Source: an uncultured Bacteroides sp. (GTDB lineage Bacteria; Bacteroidota; Bacteroidia; Bacteroidales; Bacteroidaceae). From it: DNA of 64,000 nucleotides. Positions 1 to 6,838 of the stretch are shown one piece after another. The DNA is taken from positions 62,001 through 126,000 of the forward strand of contig CAMQVH010000001.1 of the NCBI GenBank assembly GCA_947038155.1, given 5' to 3'. The stretch's first letter is position 1, and the number at the start of each line of letters is the position of its first letter. The translations under genes were made by a program, and so were the position numbers. The notes below the pieces were generated by a model, which ran no database searches, was not told where the DNA came from, and saw only the letters and a list, made by a program, of their open reading frames with translations.

Positions 1-180
1 TCGTACATACCAGAAATAATGCGTTTCACCAATCCACTCCGGATTGACATTGGAATAGAATACTTTGTTTGCACTGAATTTTTCTCCTGCTGAGTAAGCA
101 CGACGGTAATCTTCTATAGTACCTTGTGCAATGGCTATGTTTGTGCAGAAAAGCATGGCTGCTAATAGTAGGTTTTTCAT
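1..180 (-). CDS. Dipeptidyl peptidase IV-like S9 peptidase, N-terminus only
   Basis: Only the first 60 codons lie in the window; the gene continues off the left edge. The translation starts MKNLLLAAMLFCTNIAIAQG, a clear Sec signal peptide with an A-x-A type cleavage region, followed by TIEDYRRAYSAGEKFSANKVFYSNVNPEWIGETHYFWYV-type sequence. The pattern (TIEDYxRAY, then WIGExHYFWY) is what I know from the N-terminal beta-propeller of Bacteroidetes secreted dipeptidyl aminopeptidases (DPP IV, family S9B), which release X-Pro dipeptides in the periplasm. The catalytic domain is outside the window, so activity cannot be checked. The family call rests on recall of a short segment. Confidence 0.65.
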   Translation of the reverse strand, partial: MKNLLLAAMLFCTNIAIAQGTIEDYRRAYSAGEKFSANKVFYSNVNPEWIGETHYFWYVR

Positions 181-375
181 GGCTCGTTGATTAAATTTTG
201 CCAACAAAGTAAACGATAATAATAAGAGAAAACAAATGCATTGTATTATTTTTCTATTGATTTGGATGATTGTTTGGTCCTTTAGTACACCTTTAAATTG
301 GATAATGATTACTTTCTTGAAATGGAAGTCAGCGGTGTGGTACGTGAATAAGTATCTCGGAAATTTCTTTTTTTG

Positions 376-383
376 TATCTTTG
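376..383 (+). promoter_or_regulatory. Bacteroides -7 element for the MBL hydrolase gene
   Basis: TATCTTTG matches TAnnTTTG and sits about 42 nt before the ATG at 425. No convincing TTTG is seen at the -33 position. Confidence 0.5.
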
Positions 384-424
384 CACTCTCCGATTGATAG
401 GGAATGATATAAAATAAAAATAGA

Positions 425-1240
425 ATGGAAGTGACTAAGACGGAATTGATTATGCTCGGAACGGGCAATGCAACCACGACGAGATGTTATAATACTTGTT
501 TCATCCTCAAGACAAAAGAAACAATACTATTGGTGGATGCTGGTGGGGGTAATGGAATCTTAAACCAACTGGAGAAAGTGAATCTGCCAATTGATAATAT
601 ACATGAAATGTTTGTAACTCATGCTCATACCGATCATATATTGGGAGCTGTCTGGATGATACGTATCATTGCGCAACGAGCTGCAAACGGACATTACACC
701 GGTAAGTTTCATGTGTATAGTCATGACAAAGTCTTGTTGGTGCTGGATCAGATATGCCGTATGACGCTGCCGGCTTCGATCATTACTGCCATAAATAAGC
801 ATATCGAATTTCATGAAGTCAAGAATGGCGACAGCCTCCGGCTTGGAGATTTACACTTGCAGTGTTTCGATATTGCCTCAACCAAAGAAAAACAGTATGG
901 TTTCCGTGCTTCGTTACCCGATGGACAATCCTTGGTTTGTCTTGGAGACGAACCGTATAATGATCAGAATCGTACTTATGTGGAAGGAGCTGATTGGTTG
1001 CTGTGCGAGGCTTTTTGTCTGTACAAAGACCGTGAGCGTTTTAAACCTTACGAAAAACATCATAGCACCGCACTGGATGCAGGCAGGCTGGCCCAACAAT
1101 TAGCGGTAAAGAATATCTTGTTATATCATACGGAAGATAAGACGCTGGATACCCGCAAAAAGAATTATACGGAAGAAACTGCTCAGGAGTTTTCGGGAAC
1201 CGTATATGTTCCCGAAGACTTGGAGAAAATACTTCTCTGA
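425..1240 (+). CDS. MBL-fold metallo-hydrolase, RNase Z-like
   Basis: A 271-residue cytosolic protein without signal peptide. The metallo-beta-lactamase signature THAHTDH is at residues 65-71, preceded by LLVDAGGG (36-42) and followed by LGDEPYN and a late histidine in HTE, giving the full metal-binding set of the fold. The arrangement with an early LGTGNATT glycine motif and CYNTCFIL resembles the RNase Z/ElaC-type branch and related hydrolases rather than class B lactamases. The actual substrate is not evident; a tRNA 3' endonuclease role is possible but many Bacteroides paralogues are unassigned. It is monocistronic with its own -7 element and faces the convergent choloylglycine hydrolase gene. 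Confidence 0.8.
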   Translation: MEVTKTELIMLGTGNATTTRCYNTCFILKTKETILLVDAGGGNGILNQLEKVNLPIDNIHEMFVTHAHTDHILGAVWMIRIIAQRAANGHYTGKFHVYSHDKVLLVLDQICRMTLPASIITAINKHIEFHEVKNGDSLRLGDLHLQCFDIASTKEKQYGFRASLPDGQSLVCLGDEPYNDQNRTYVEGADWLLCEAFCLYKDRERFKPYEKHHSTALDAGRLAQQLAVKNILLYHTEDKTLDTRKKNYTEETAQEFSGTVYVPEDLEKILL

Positions 1241-1342
1241 TATAGCTGATATAGCGAAATTAAACAGAATGGGCGATTTGCTGCCTTCTTGATTCTTCTT
1301 TAGAATGAAATAAAGAGCCGGTTTAACCGCCATCATTTTATT

Positions 1343-2323
1343 TTATCCCTTTACGCCCATAAATTTGAAAGGCGGCGCTGTTTTAAAATTCTTGGCTGTA
1401 TTTCCATGATACATCTCCCCATTGGCAATAGAAAGTTTGAACACCGGAGCCCCTTCCGATAAATCGAAATCCTGCAGATTTACCCAAAAGGTATTCGGAG
1501 TCAGACTTGATTCGAAAAAGTATCTCAGGTTCTTGCTCTCCGAAACGGTTCTCCATTGCGTAGTGGAAATCTCGGGACTTTCGGGAGTGGATATCCCGTA
1601 AGGAACAGAAGCATTGCGTACAACACTGAATACACTGGCAACAGCTATTCTTTCATCATCGGTCGCGGGCAATGCGTTGATGTAGAAGCTGGCTCTGGCA
1701 AAGCGGTCGGCAGCGCGATTCGTACCGGGCAGAAAGCTCAGTCCTCCTATTGATTTCCAGTATTCGCTCAGTGCCAGCTGCTTGTTGTAAGTAGGGGAGT
1801 TGGTCATAACCTTGTATTCCTTACTGTGATATACCGTGAGTTTCCCACCGATATATTCAAAAATGGCACAGTCACCTGTAGCATCCGAAATAGATAAATG
1901 TAAAGTGGCCAGACGGGAACCGTCCGGCATCATATCCGAAACGACCTGAAAGGTATCTTCGTCAATGTATGCTACGGCTTCTTCTACGGTGGCAAAATTG
2001 TCCAGCATATATTGCACCCAGGCTGTAATGGCAAGTCCCGGTTTATTCTTATCTCTTACGGGGTATTCGGTTTCGGGCAACCAAAGCAGATTGGCGACCA
2101 GCCCTTTCTCATTCATACCGTCCGTACTGGCGATCTCGAAAGCGGAAGTCACTACGCTACCGTATCTGGAGGTCCATTCCAGCGAGTTCTCTCCGGTTTC
2201 TCCGTTCCGTTTCATCCCTCTGGGAAACACCCAAAGGTTGCTGTGCATATCTGTTTTCCAGTCCATAGAACGACCGGTTGCTACCATACCATTGCTTCCT
2301 GAATAAACGACTCTCGTACACAT
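1343..2323 (-). CDS. Choloylglycine hydrolase family (bile salt hydrolase/penicillin V acylase type)
   Basis: A 326-residue Ntn-hydrolase. The N-terminus MCTRVVY places Cys2 directly after the initiator Met, so Met removal exposes the nucleophile; Arg18 and Asp21 in GRSMDW match the conserved catalytic positions of the family. There is no signal peptide, so as annotated the enzyme is cytoplasmic. Family members hydrolyse linear amide bonds, either glycine/taurine-conjugated bile acids or penicillin V; in a gut Bacteroides bile salt hydrolysis is the natural guess but sequence alone does not separate the two. The length (about 325) is normal for bile salt hydrolases. It is monocistronic and divergent from the GNAT gene, sharing a 252-bp spacer that contains an inverted repeat at 2401-2418. 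Confidence 0.85.
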   Translation of the reverse strand: MCTRVVYSGSNGMVATGRSMDWKTDMHSNLWVFPRGMKRNGETGENSLEWTSRYGSVVTSAFEIASTDGMNEKGLVANLLWLPETEYPVRDKNKPGLAITAWVQYMLDNFATVEEAVAYIDEDTFQVVSDMMPDGSRLATLHLSISDATGDCAIFEYIGGKLTVYHSKEYKVMTNSPTYNKQLALSEYWKSIGGLSFLPGTNRAADRFARASFYINALPATDDERIAVASVFSVVRNASVPYGISTPESPEISTTQWRTVSESKNLRYFFESSLTPNTFWVNLQDFDLSEGAPVFKLSIANGEMYHGNTAKNFKTAPPFKFMGVKG

Positions 2324-2400
2324 AATTTCGATTTTTAGTTATAGGTTTATTATTGGTTATTCATCTGTGAGATGCAACCTGTTCGGAATTCTGTCACAGA

Positions 2401-2418
2401 ACTATCAGTCACGATAGT
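2401..2418. repeat. Inverted repeat ACTATC-N6-GATAGT
   Basis: ACTATC and GATAGT are separated by AGTCAC. It lies between the divergent choloylglycine hydrolase and GNAT genes. A closely related sequence ending in CACGATAGTG occurs as a longer hairpin at 6286-6314. Confidence 0.5.
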
Positions 2419-2533
2419 GAGAAGTTAACAAGAATATGCCCTTAAAGTTCAGCGTTTGTATTGATAGCGCGAGATTGCTGAGCCGGTTTTTCAAGATATA
2501 CTTTCGGGAAATTGTTTATCAGGTGAATTTTTA

Positions 2534-2541
2534 TACCTTTG
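2534..2541 (+). promoter_or_regulatory. -7 element for the GNAT/sigma operon
   Basis: TACCTTTG, with ATTG at 2511-2514 and a 19-nt spacer, gives a standard Bacteroides promoter about 35 nt before the GNAT start. Confidence 0.6.
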
Positions 2542-2575
2542 CAAGATACTGATGAAAGGTTTAAAGTTTTAAAAT

Positions 2576-3019
2576 ATGGAGATAAAAAAAGTAATATCGG
2601 ATAAAAAAGAGTTCTTGGAACTGTTGCTTTTGGCTGATGAACAGGAGAGTATGATCGACCGCTATCTGGAACGCGGCGATATGTTCGTCCTGTATGATAA
2701 CGGACTGAAAGCGTGCTGTGTCGTAACCCGTGAAGGGGAAGGAATTTATGAAATCAAGAACATAGCTACGATCTCTTTTTTCCAGCGGCAGGGATATGGA
2801 AAACGCTTGATTCAATTTTTATTTGATCATTATCGGGGGAAATGTTCTGAAATGCTGGTCGGTACAGGCGATGCACCTTCTACGCTTTCTTTCTACGAAC
2901 ATTGTGGCTTCACCATTTCCCATCGGCTAAAGAATTTCTTTACCGACAATTACGACCATCCTATGTACGAAGACGGCAAGCAACTGGTGGATATGGTATA
3001 TCTGAAAAAGACATTTTAG
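2576..3019 (+). CDS. GNAT family N-acetyltransferase
   Basis: A 147-residue single-domain acetyltransferase. The acetyl-CoA pyrophosphate-binding motif A is visible as FFQRQGYGKRLIQFLF around residues 70-84, following the beta4 strand IKNIATIS; FYEHCGFTISHR near residue 110 is the typical C-terminal motif B of GNATs. The substrate is not identifiable. It is the first gene of a two-gene unit: the sigma factor gene starts about 13 nt after its TAG stop. Co-transcription with an ECF sigma factor suggests a stress-response or regulatory role, but this is inference. Confidence 0.85.
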   Translation: MEIKKVISDKKEFLELLLLADEQESMIDRYLERGDMFVLYDNGLKACCVVTREGEGIYEIKNIATISFFQRQGYGKRLIQFLFDHYRGKCSEMLVGTGDAPSTLSFYEHCGFTISHRLKNFFTDNYDHPMYEDGKQLVDMVYLKKTF

Positions 3020-3032
3020 TATTTGCTTTGTG

Positions 3033-3713
3033 ATGGAGATGGATATAGACCGGTTGGTGAAAGAGTATGGAAACATGATTTCCACGATTGCCTGCCGGAT
3101 GATTCAGAATAAAGAAATCGCTCGCGAAGCGGCACAGGAAGTATGGTATGAGCTATGCAAAAGTTATCATCAATTTAAAGGCGATTCGGAATTTTCCACA
3201 TGGATATATACTATTGCCCGTCGTACAATCGGCAGATATGCGGCAAGGGAAAGACAGATGAAAATGTCGGAGGCTGAATATTTCCGTTCGTTGCCCGATA
3301 TCGAGTATTCCGGTGCGGAAGAGGCAAAGCGGGAATGGATAAAAGAAAGGTGCGACTGGTGTCTGACCGCTTTAAATCATTGTCTGAATAATGATGCCCG
3401 GCTGATCTTCATCTTCAGAGAAAATGTAGGTTTGCCCTATCGGCAAATCAGTGAGGTCATGGAGCTGAAAGAAAGTAATGTACGGCAAATCTATAACCGT
3501 TCGATTCAGAAAATCACTCTTTTTATGAATGACACCTGTCCGTTGTATAATCCCGACGGTGCCTGTAAATGCCGTATTTGTAAACCGGTGTATTCCATTG
3601 ATATGGATAAGGAATACACAATGGTGCAGCGAATGATGAGGCTTGCCGACTTGTATCTGAAGTTTGAAAAAGAACTCCCGAGGAAAAATTATTGGGAGAA
3701 ATTCTTGCTGTAA
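3033..3713 (+). CDS. ECF-type RNA polymerase sigma factor with Cys-rich C-terminal tail
   Basis: About 226 residues. Sigma region 2 is clear (residues 20-75, including GDSEFSTWIYTIARRTIGRY) and region 4 is at about 115-165 (LPYRQISEVMELKESNVRQIYNRS). An upstream GTG at 3030 is possible but ATG at 3033 or 3039 is more likely. After region 4 there is an unusual extension of about 60 residues with cysteines in TCPLYNPDGACKCRICK, then a helical end. No anti-sigma gene follows. ECF factors of the CorE type in Myxococcus carry a C-terminal cysteine-rich domain that senses copper redox state, so direct metal or redox sensing is a reasonable hypothesis here. It directs core RNA polymerase to unknown promoters. 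Confidence 0.85.
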   Translation: MEMDIDRLVKEYGNMISTIACRMIQNKEIAREAAQEVWYELCKSYHQFKGDSEFSTWIYTIARRTIGRYAARERQMKMSEAEYFRSLPDIEYSGAEEAKREWIKERCDWCLTALNHCLNNDARLIFIFRENVGLPYRQISEVMELKESNVRQIYNRSIQKITLFMNDTCPLYNPDGACKCRICKPVYSIDMDKEYTMVQRMMRLADLYLKFEKELPRKNYWEKFLL

Positions 3714-3742
3714 GTTGTCACAAAGTTCTTCTGCCTTTCCAC

Positions 3743-3775
3743 TAACTATATGTATTATTTAAAAACATATAGTTA
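3743..3775 (+). promoter_or_regulatory. Inverted repeat abutting the DinB-like start codon
   Basis: TAACTATATGT and ACATATAGTTA form a perfect 11-bp stem with an 11-nt loop; the right arm ends in the A of the ATG at 3775. The hairpin would occlude ribosome entry, or the DNA palindrome could bind a regulator. Confidence 0.5.
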
Positions 3776-4296
3776 TGAGTAAAATCGATTTTTTAAAGGA
3801 GCAGCTTATAGAAGCCCGCACATTTGTGAACCGTCTGATGTCAGAGTTGCCGGAAGATTTGTGGTATACTATTCCCGAAGGTACAGATTCCAATTTCATC
3901 TGGCAGGCAGGACATTTGCTCGTTTCGCAGAATTTTCATACGATGACTGCTGTTACAGGTGTGAATGAGAGGGTAGGGAGGTTAATACCGATTAAAGAAT
4001 ACAATCGGCTGTTTAATGGCATGGGAACTTTGCATCGTTCCATTGAGAAGGATTTAATTCCTGTTGCAGTATTGAAAAAGCAGTTGGAGACTGTTCATCA
4101 AATCTGCATTGAAAATCTGGAAACGTTGCATGATGATGTATTGGCAGAATTCTTGGAACCTCTTCCGTTTAAACATCCTGTGGCAGAGATAAAATATGAG
4201 GCATTGGCATGGAGCTATAAACATGAAATGTGGCATAGTGCAGAAATGGAAGCTATCAAAAGAGATTTAGGTTATCCGATTGTGTGGATGAAATAA
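3775..4296 (+). CDS. DinB-like (YfiT/DinB four-helix bundle) protein
   Basis: A 173-residue protein of the DinB/YfiT-like superfamily. Residues 1-25 form the first helix, and the family histidines are visible at GHLLVSQNFH (near 46-55) and in SYKHEMWHSAEMEAI (near 148-160), which would supply the metal-binding triad at one end of the four-helix bundle. Some relatives are metal-dependent thiol (bacillithiol/mycothiol) S-transferases, most are uncharacterised; nothing here decides. It is monocistronic and lies behind an 11-bp inverted repeat that reaches its start codon. Confidence 0.75.
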   Translation: MSKIDFLKEQLIEARTFVNRLMSELPEDLWYTIPEGTDSNFIWQAGHLLVSQNFHTMTAVTGVNERVGRLIPIKEYNRLFNGMGTLHRSIEKDLIPVAVLKKQLETVHQICIENLETLHDDVLAEFLEPLPFKHPVAEIKYEALAWSYKHEMWHSAEMEAIKRDLGYPIVWMK

Positions 4297-4400
4297 TAGA
4301 ACTGTATGTTTATATTATCAATAGAAGAACCCGTAATATTGATGGTTTCTTCATCTGAAAAGAAAGGTCTATTATTCTTACATTTATTATTCCCGTTATT

Positions 4401-4467
4401 AATAAACGCAGTTTCAGTTTCTAATAAACTTTTTGCACGTTTATTAGAAACGGTATCCGAGTTTATT
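4401..4467. repeat. Nested AATAAAC/GTTTATT inverted repeats
   Basis: Inner arms GTTTCTAATAAAC (4417-4429) and GTTTATTAGAAAC (4439-4451) are perfectly complementary over 13 bp with a 9-nt loop. Outer arms AATAAAC (4401-4407) and GTTTATT (4461-4467) are spaced symmetrically, 15 nt from the inner ones. It lies downstream of the DinB-like gene and could act as its terminator or be a small mobile palindrome. Confidence 0.5.
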
Positions 4468-4530
4468 AAAAACTATTTTTTGAGTTTTGGAAGAAAATAT
4501 AAAATGAATTAAGCGAAAATATAAACAAAA

Positions 4531-4560
4531 TGGGGCAATAATCATCCGACTATTGCCCCA
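4531..4560 (-). terminator. Terminator hairpin, T-tract on the minus strand
   Basis: TGGGGCAATA and TATTGCCCCA form a perfect 10-bp stem; on the minus strand it is followed by TTTTGTTTATATTTTC. It terminates transcription coming from the macro-domain gene or from the small RNA candidate at 4531-4652. Confidence 0.8.
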
Positions 4561-4652
4561 TATCATGGTTGCTCTGATATAAAGATATATCAGTTTATGT
4601 GTGTGCTATGTCTCTATTTTTTTAATAAAACTCATTCTTTTTTAGTTTTCTT
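4531..4652 (-). ncRNA. Candidate small RNA downstream of the macro-domain gene
   Basis: On the minus strand a -7 element TATCTTTG (plus-strand 4657-4664) with CTTG 20 nt upstream lies just after the macro-domain stop codon, although no gene follows. The predicted transcript of about 120 nt contains the hairpin CTGATAT/ATATCAG (4574-4593) and ends at the strong terminator 4531-4560. The longest ATG frame is only 9 codons. The rest of the 439-bp gap to the DinB-like gene holds only the nested repeat at 4401-4467. Confidence 0.4.
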
Positions 4653-4735
4653 TCCTCAAAGATACAACATTAAAAGCCGTTTGTCAAGTGTTTCATAAGA
4701 AAAGCGGGTTATTCATCGAATAGCTCTGATTTTAT

Positions 4736-5203
4736 TTATAAATCATATACGGTTACAGCTATTTCTTTGGTGATAAGTTCTTCTTTAATGATTTGCTCCA
4801 TAAGTTCCCACTTGCCACCTGCCAGTCCACAGCCAATACGGGGCATATGTACACTTGCCTTGTGGTCAATTGCAAACAGGGCTACCTCCTTCAAACATTG
4901 CCGAACAGCGTCATAACGGATGGGAGGGAGTCCTTTACTGTCTTTATAAATGCCATGTTGTCCTATCATATTGGCGACATATAACTCATTTTCAACATTT
5001 ACAAACTGTACAGCTCCCAAAGTAAATTCTTCCTGTGATTTGTACCACTGGCGATAGGCTTCTTCCGGCATTTTCCATTTTTTAGAAAGTGCCAGTACAA
5101 ACCCTTTTCCCCATCCTCCGATATCGTTGCAAATATGAGTAATCACTTTGACACCTGAACCAATCGGTGCTGTGGCATCTCCTTTTATATATAGTATTTC
5201 CAT
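4736..5203 (-). CDS. Macro domain protein (ADP-ribose binding/hydrolase type)
   Basis: A 155-residue stand-alone macro domain. The early GDA motif (residues 8-10), ICNDIGGWGKGFVLALSKKW (substrate loop, about 25-44), a central NMIGQHGIYKDSKGLPPIRYDA and the late PRIGCGLAGGKWE (about 120-132) match the ADP-ribose binding loops of the TARG1/ALC1-like branch. Such enzymes bind or remove ADP-ribose from proteins or nucleic acids or act on ADP-ribose-1-phosphate. The -7 element TATCTTTG is on the minus strand (plus coordinates 5226-5233), about 23 nt from the start. It is monocistronic; a DarT-type ADP-ribosyltransferase partner is not present nearby. Confidence 0.85.
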   Translation of the reverse strand: MEILYIKGDATAPIGSGVKVITHICNDIGGWGKGFVLALSKKWKMPEEAYRQWYKSQEEFTLGAVQFVNVENELYVANMIGQHGIYKDSKGLPPIRYDAVRQCLKEVALFAIDHKASVHMPRIGCGLAGGKWELMEQIIKEELITKEIAVTVYDL

Positions 5204-5356
5204 CGTTTTATCTTTTTAATCAGAGCAAAGATAGAAAAAAACAGAGATATGGTGAATAATAATGGAAAGTTCTTCTTTGAATGAATATAAAATTGATTAT
5301 AATTAAATCAATAATGAATAAAATTAAATTCTATATTAATATTATTGATATAATCG

Positions 5357-5387
5357 TTTGTTTTATTCGAATTTATCTCTACTTTTG
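5357..5387 (+). promoter_or_regulatory. Consensus Bacteroides promoter
   Basis: TTTG at 5357-5360, 19-nt spacer, TACTTTTG at 5380-5387. It lies inside the region that a longer reading frame from 5281 would cover, so it supports translation starting at 5407. Confidence 0.75.
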
Positions 5388-5406
5388 CATCATAAATGAA
5401 GATGAT

Positions 5407-5688
5407 ATGAATGAAGTAAAGAAACGGTTACCATTGCAATGTCCATCCTGTGATGCTCCATTGAAAGTAGGACGGTTGTTTTGTGAAGAATGCAATACGG
5501 AAGTTTGTGGCAATTTTGAATTGCCTTTACTGGCGCGCCTGTCGGAGAAAGAGCAGCAATTTGTTCTTGATTTTGTAAAGTCGAGCGGCAGTTTGAAAGA
5601 TATGGCGAAGAACATAGGAGTCAGCTACCCTACAGTTCGGAATATGTTGGACGATATAATAGATAAACTAACTAAAATGGATATGTGA
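5407..5688 (+). CDS. DUF2089 family zinc-ribbon/HTH regulator
   Basis: A 93-residue protein from MNEVKKRL. It has an N-terminal zinc ribbon (CPSCDAPLKVGRLFCEEC, with CxxC at about 10-13 and 25-28) and a helical C-terminal half with a helix-turn-helix look (SSGSLKDMAKNIGVSYPTVRNMLDDI), as in DUF2089 proteins. An ATG 42 codons upstream is in frame, but a consensus promoter at 5357-5387 lies between the two, so the short form is chosen. The stop TGA overlaps the ATG of the next membrane-protein gene (TGATG), implying translational coupling and a functional pair of cytosolic regulator and membrane protein. Confidence 0.8.
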   Translation: MNEVKKRLPLQCPSCDAPLKVGRLFCEECNTEVCGNFELPLLARLSEKEQQFVLDFVKSSGSLKDMAKNIGVSYPTVRNMLDDIIDKLTKMDM

Positions 5689-6272
5689 TGAAAAACAAAG
5701 TAAAATTAATAGCGAATCCGTTTATTCGGATTGCAGGTGGTCAAGCGTTGATATGGGGCTTTCTGGGCTTAATAGTATCTACCTTATTGTGTTGGATATC
5801 GGGTTATCATTATCATGGTTTGCTTCATTTCGGACCGGCACCTAATCCGGCTTGGTGGTGTTATTTGGCGGAGCATCTGATTGTGTGGCTGATTCCTGCA
5901 CTGCTCTTTTATTTGGGAGGTCTTTTTCTGTCTCATTCCCGTATTCGTGTGATAGATGTACTGGGTACTGTTTTGTTTGCTCAGCTGCCGTTGCTTGGAA
6001 TGAATCTGATCAGCCTGTTGCCGGCCATGCGGATGATGTCGCAAATGAACATGAATATGTCTCCCGAAGAAATGCTGGCACAGCCTTATTTTGTCCTGGC
6101 AATGATTCTTACACTGTTGGGATTGCCGTTTCTGATACTTACTTTGATTTGGATGTTCAATGCCTTGAAAGTGTCTTGTAACTTGAAACAATGGAAGTTA
6201 TGGACAGTCGCACTTATAGGAATTATTGGTGGTGACGTCTTGTGTCGATTGTTGATAGAATGGCTGTATTAA
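5688..6272 (+). CDS. YIP1-like multi-pass membrane protein
   Basis: About 194 residues with five to six hydrophobic segments (roughly residues 18-38, 58-80, 88-115, 130-155, 165-190) and no signal peptide. The layout and the IRIAGGQALIWG start, PxFxxAxLLTLLGLPFLILTLIW core resemble the YIP1 family, integral membrane proteins of unknown function in bacteria. GTG at 5685 is an alternative start, but ATG at 5688 overlaps the upstream TGA by one base and is preferred. It forms an operon with the DUF2089 regulator and ends before a hairpin at 6286-6314. Confidence 0.7.
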   Translation: MKNKVKLIANPFIRIAGGQALIWGFLGLIVSTLLCWISGYHYHGLLHFGPAPNPAWWCYLAEHLIVWLIPALLFYLGGLFLSHSRIRVIDVLGTVLFAQLPLLGMNLISLLPAMRMMSQMNMNMSPEEMLAQPYFVLAMILTLLGLPFLILTLIWMFNALKVSCNLKQWKLWTVALIGIIGGDVLCRLLIEWLY

Positions 6273-6285
6273 CGGCTTAAATATA

Positions 6286-6314
6286 GTGACACTATCCCGT
6301 CACGATAGTGTCAC
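6286..6314. terminator. Hairpin between convergent genes
   Basis: GTGACACTATC (6286-6296) and GATAGTGTCAC (6304-6314) form a perfect 11-bp stem with a 7-nt loop. It sits between convergent genes; no long T-tract follows on either strand, so bidirectional termination is probable but not certain. The right arm shares CACGATAGTG with 2410-2419. Confidence 0.6.
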
Positions 6315-6335
6315 CATTTCGATCATGGTATATTG

Positions 6336-6803
6336 CTACCAAGCACCGTAATTAATTTTAGCCTTCCTTTCCCCTTTAGTAATATGAATAGAAAGAATAC
6401 GATCCTCATCGTCTGATTCTCCTTGCGGAGCAGGATGCGAATTTCCCCAAATATTGTAATAGTTATATGTAATAACAGAACCTTCTGTTACTTTATTCCA
6501 ATGAAGTTCATAGGAATTTCCCCCATCCTGTACATTATTGCGGATGGCACATATACTATCCAATAATAGATAAAACTCTTCAGAAGGCAGTTCCTTAAAT
6601 TCTATCTCACATTCCCGTTCAAAATCTCCTAAAAAGACACTTTCTCCGAGAAGGGTATCTTTGAGTATTTGGTATTCGGGTAACTTTACTCCTGTAATAT
6701 CTTGTAATACATTTCTGTCTGTATATCTACTTTGAAACTCACAGGAGCTACATACTATAAGTAAAATAGTCAGTGTCCAGGTAATATGGTATATTCGGAA
6801 CAT
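6336..6803 (-). CDS. Hypothetical lipoprotein
   Basis: A 155-residue protein with a lipoprotein signal peptide: MFRIYHITWTLTILLIVCSSC, lipobox VCSSC with Cys21 or nearby Cys18 as lipidation site. The mature part is polar with many acidic residues and no motif I recognise (for example YELHWNKVTEG and HPAPQGESDDED). It sits 35 bp downstream of the creD gene in the same orientation, so it may be the last gene of that operon. Function unknown. Confidence 0.65.
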   Translation of the reverse strand: MFRIYHITWTLTILLIVCSSCEFQSRYTDRNVLQDITGVKLPEYQILKDTLLGESVFLGDFERECEIEFKELPSEEFYLLLDSICAIRNNVQDGGNSYELHWNKVTEGSVITYNYYNIWGNSHPAPQGESDDEDRILSIHITKGERKAKINYGAW

Positions 6804-6838
6804 ATTTATAATCTAAAAACAAGGGTCCGCTATGAATC

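Noticed and set aside
4306..4512. 68-codon plus-strand ORF after the DinB-like gene
   Set aside because: It runs through the nested inverted repeat, has low-complexity Leu/Phe-rich composition and no clear start region; better explained as chance.
5281..5406. Longer N-terminus for the DUF2089 protein
   Set aside because: The extra 42 codons cover a consensus promoter and encode A+T-driven Ile/Asn sequence absent from the family.
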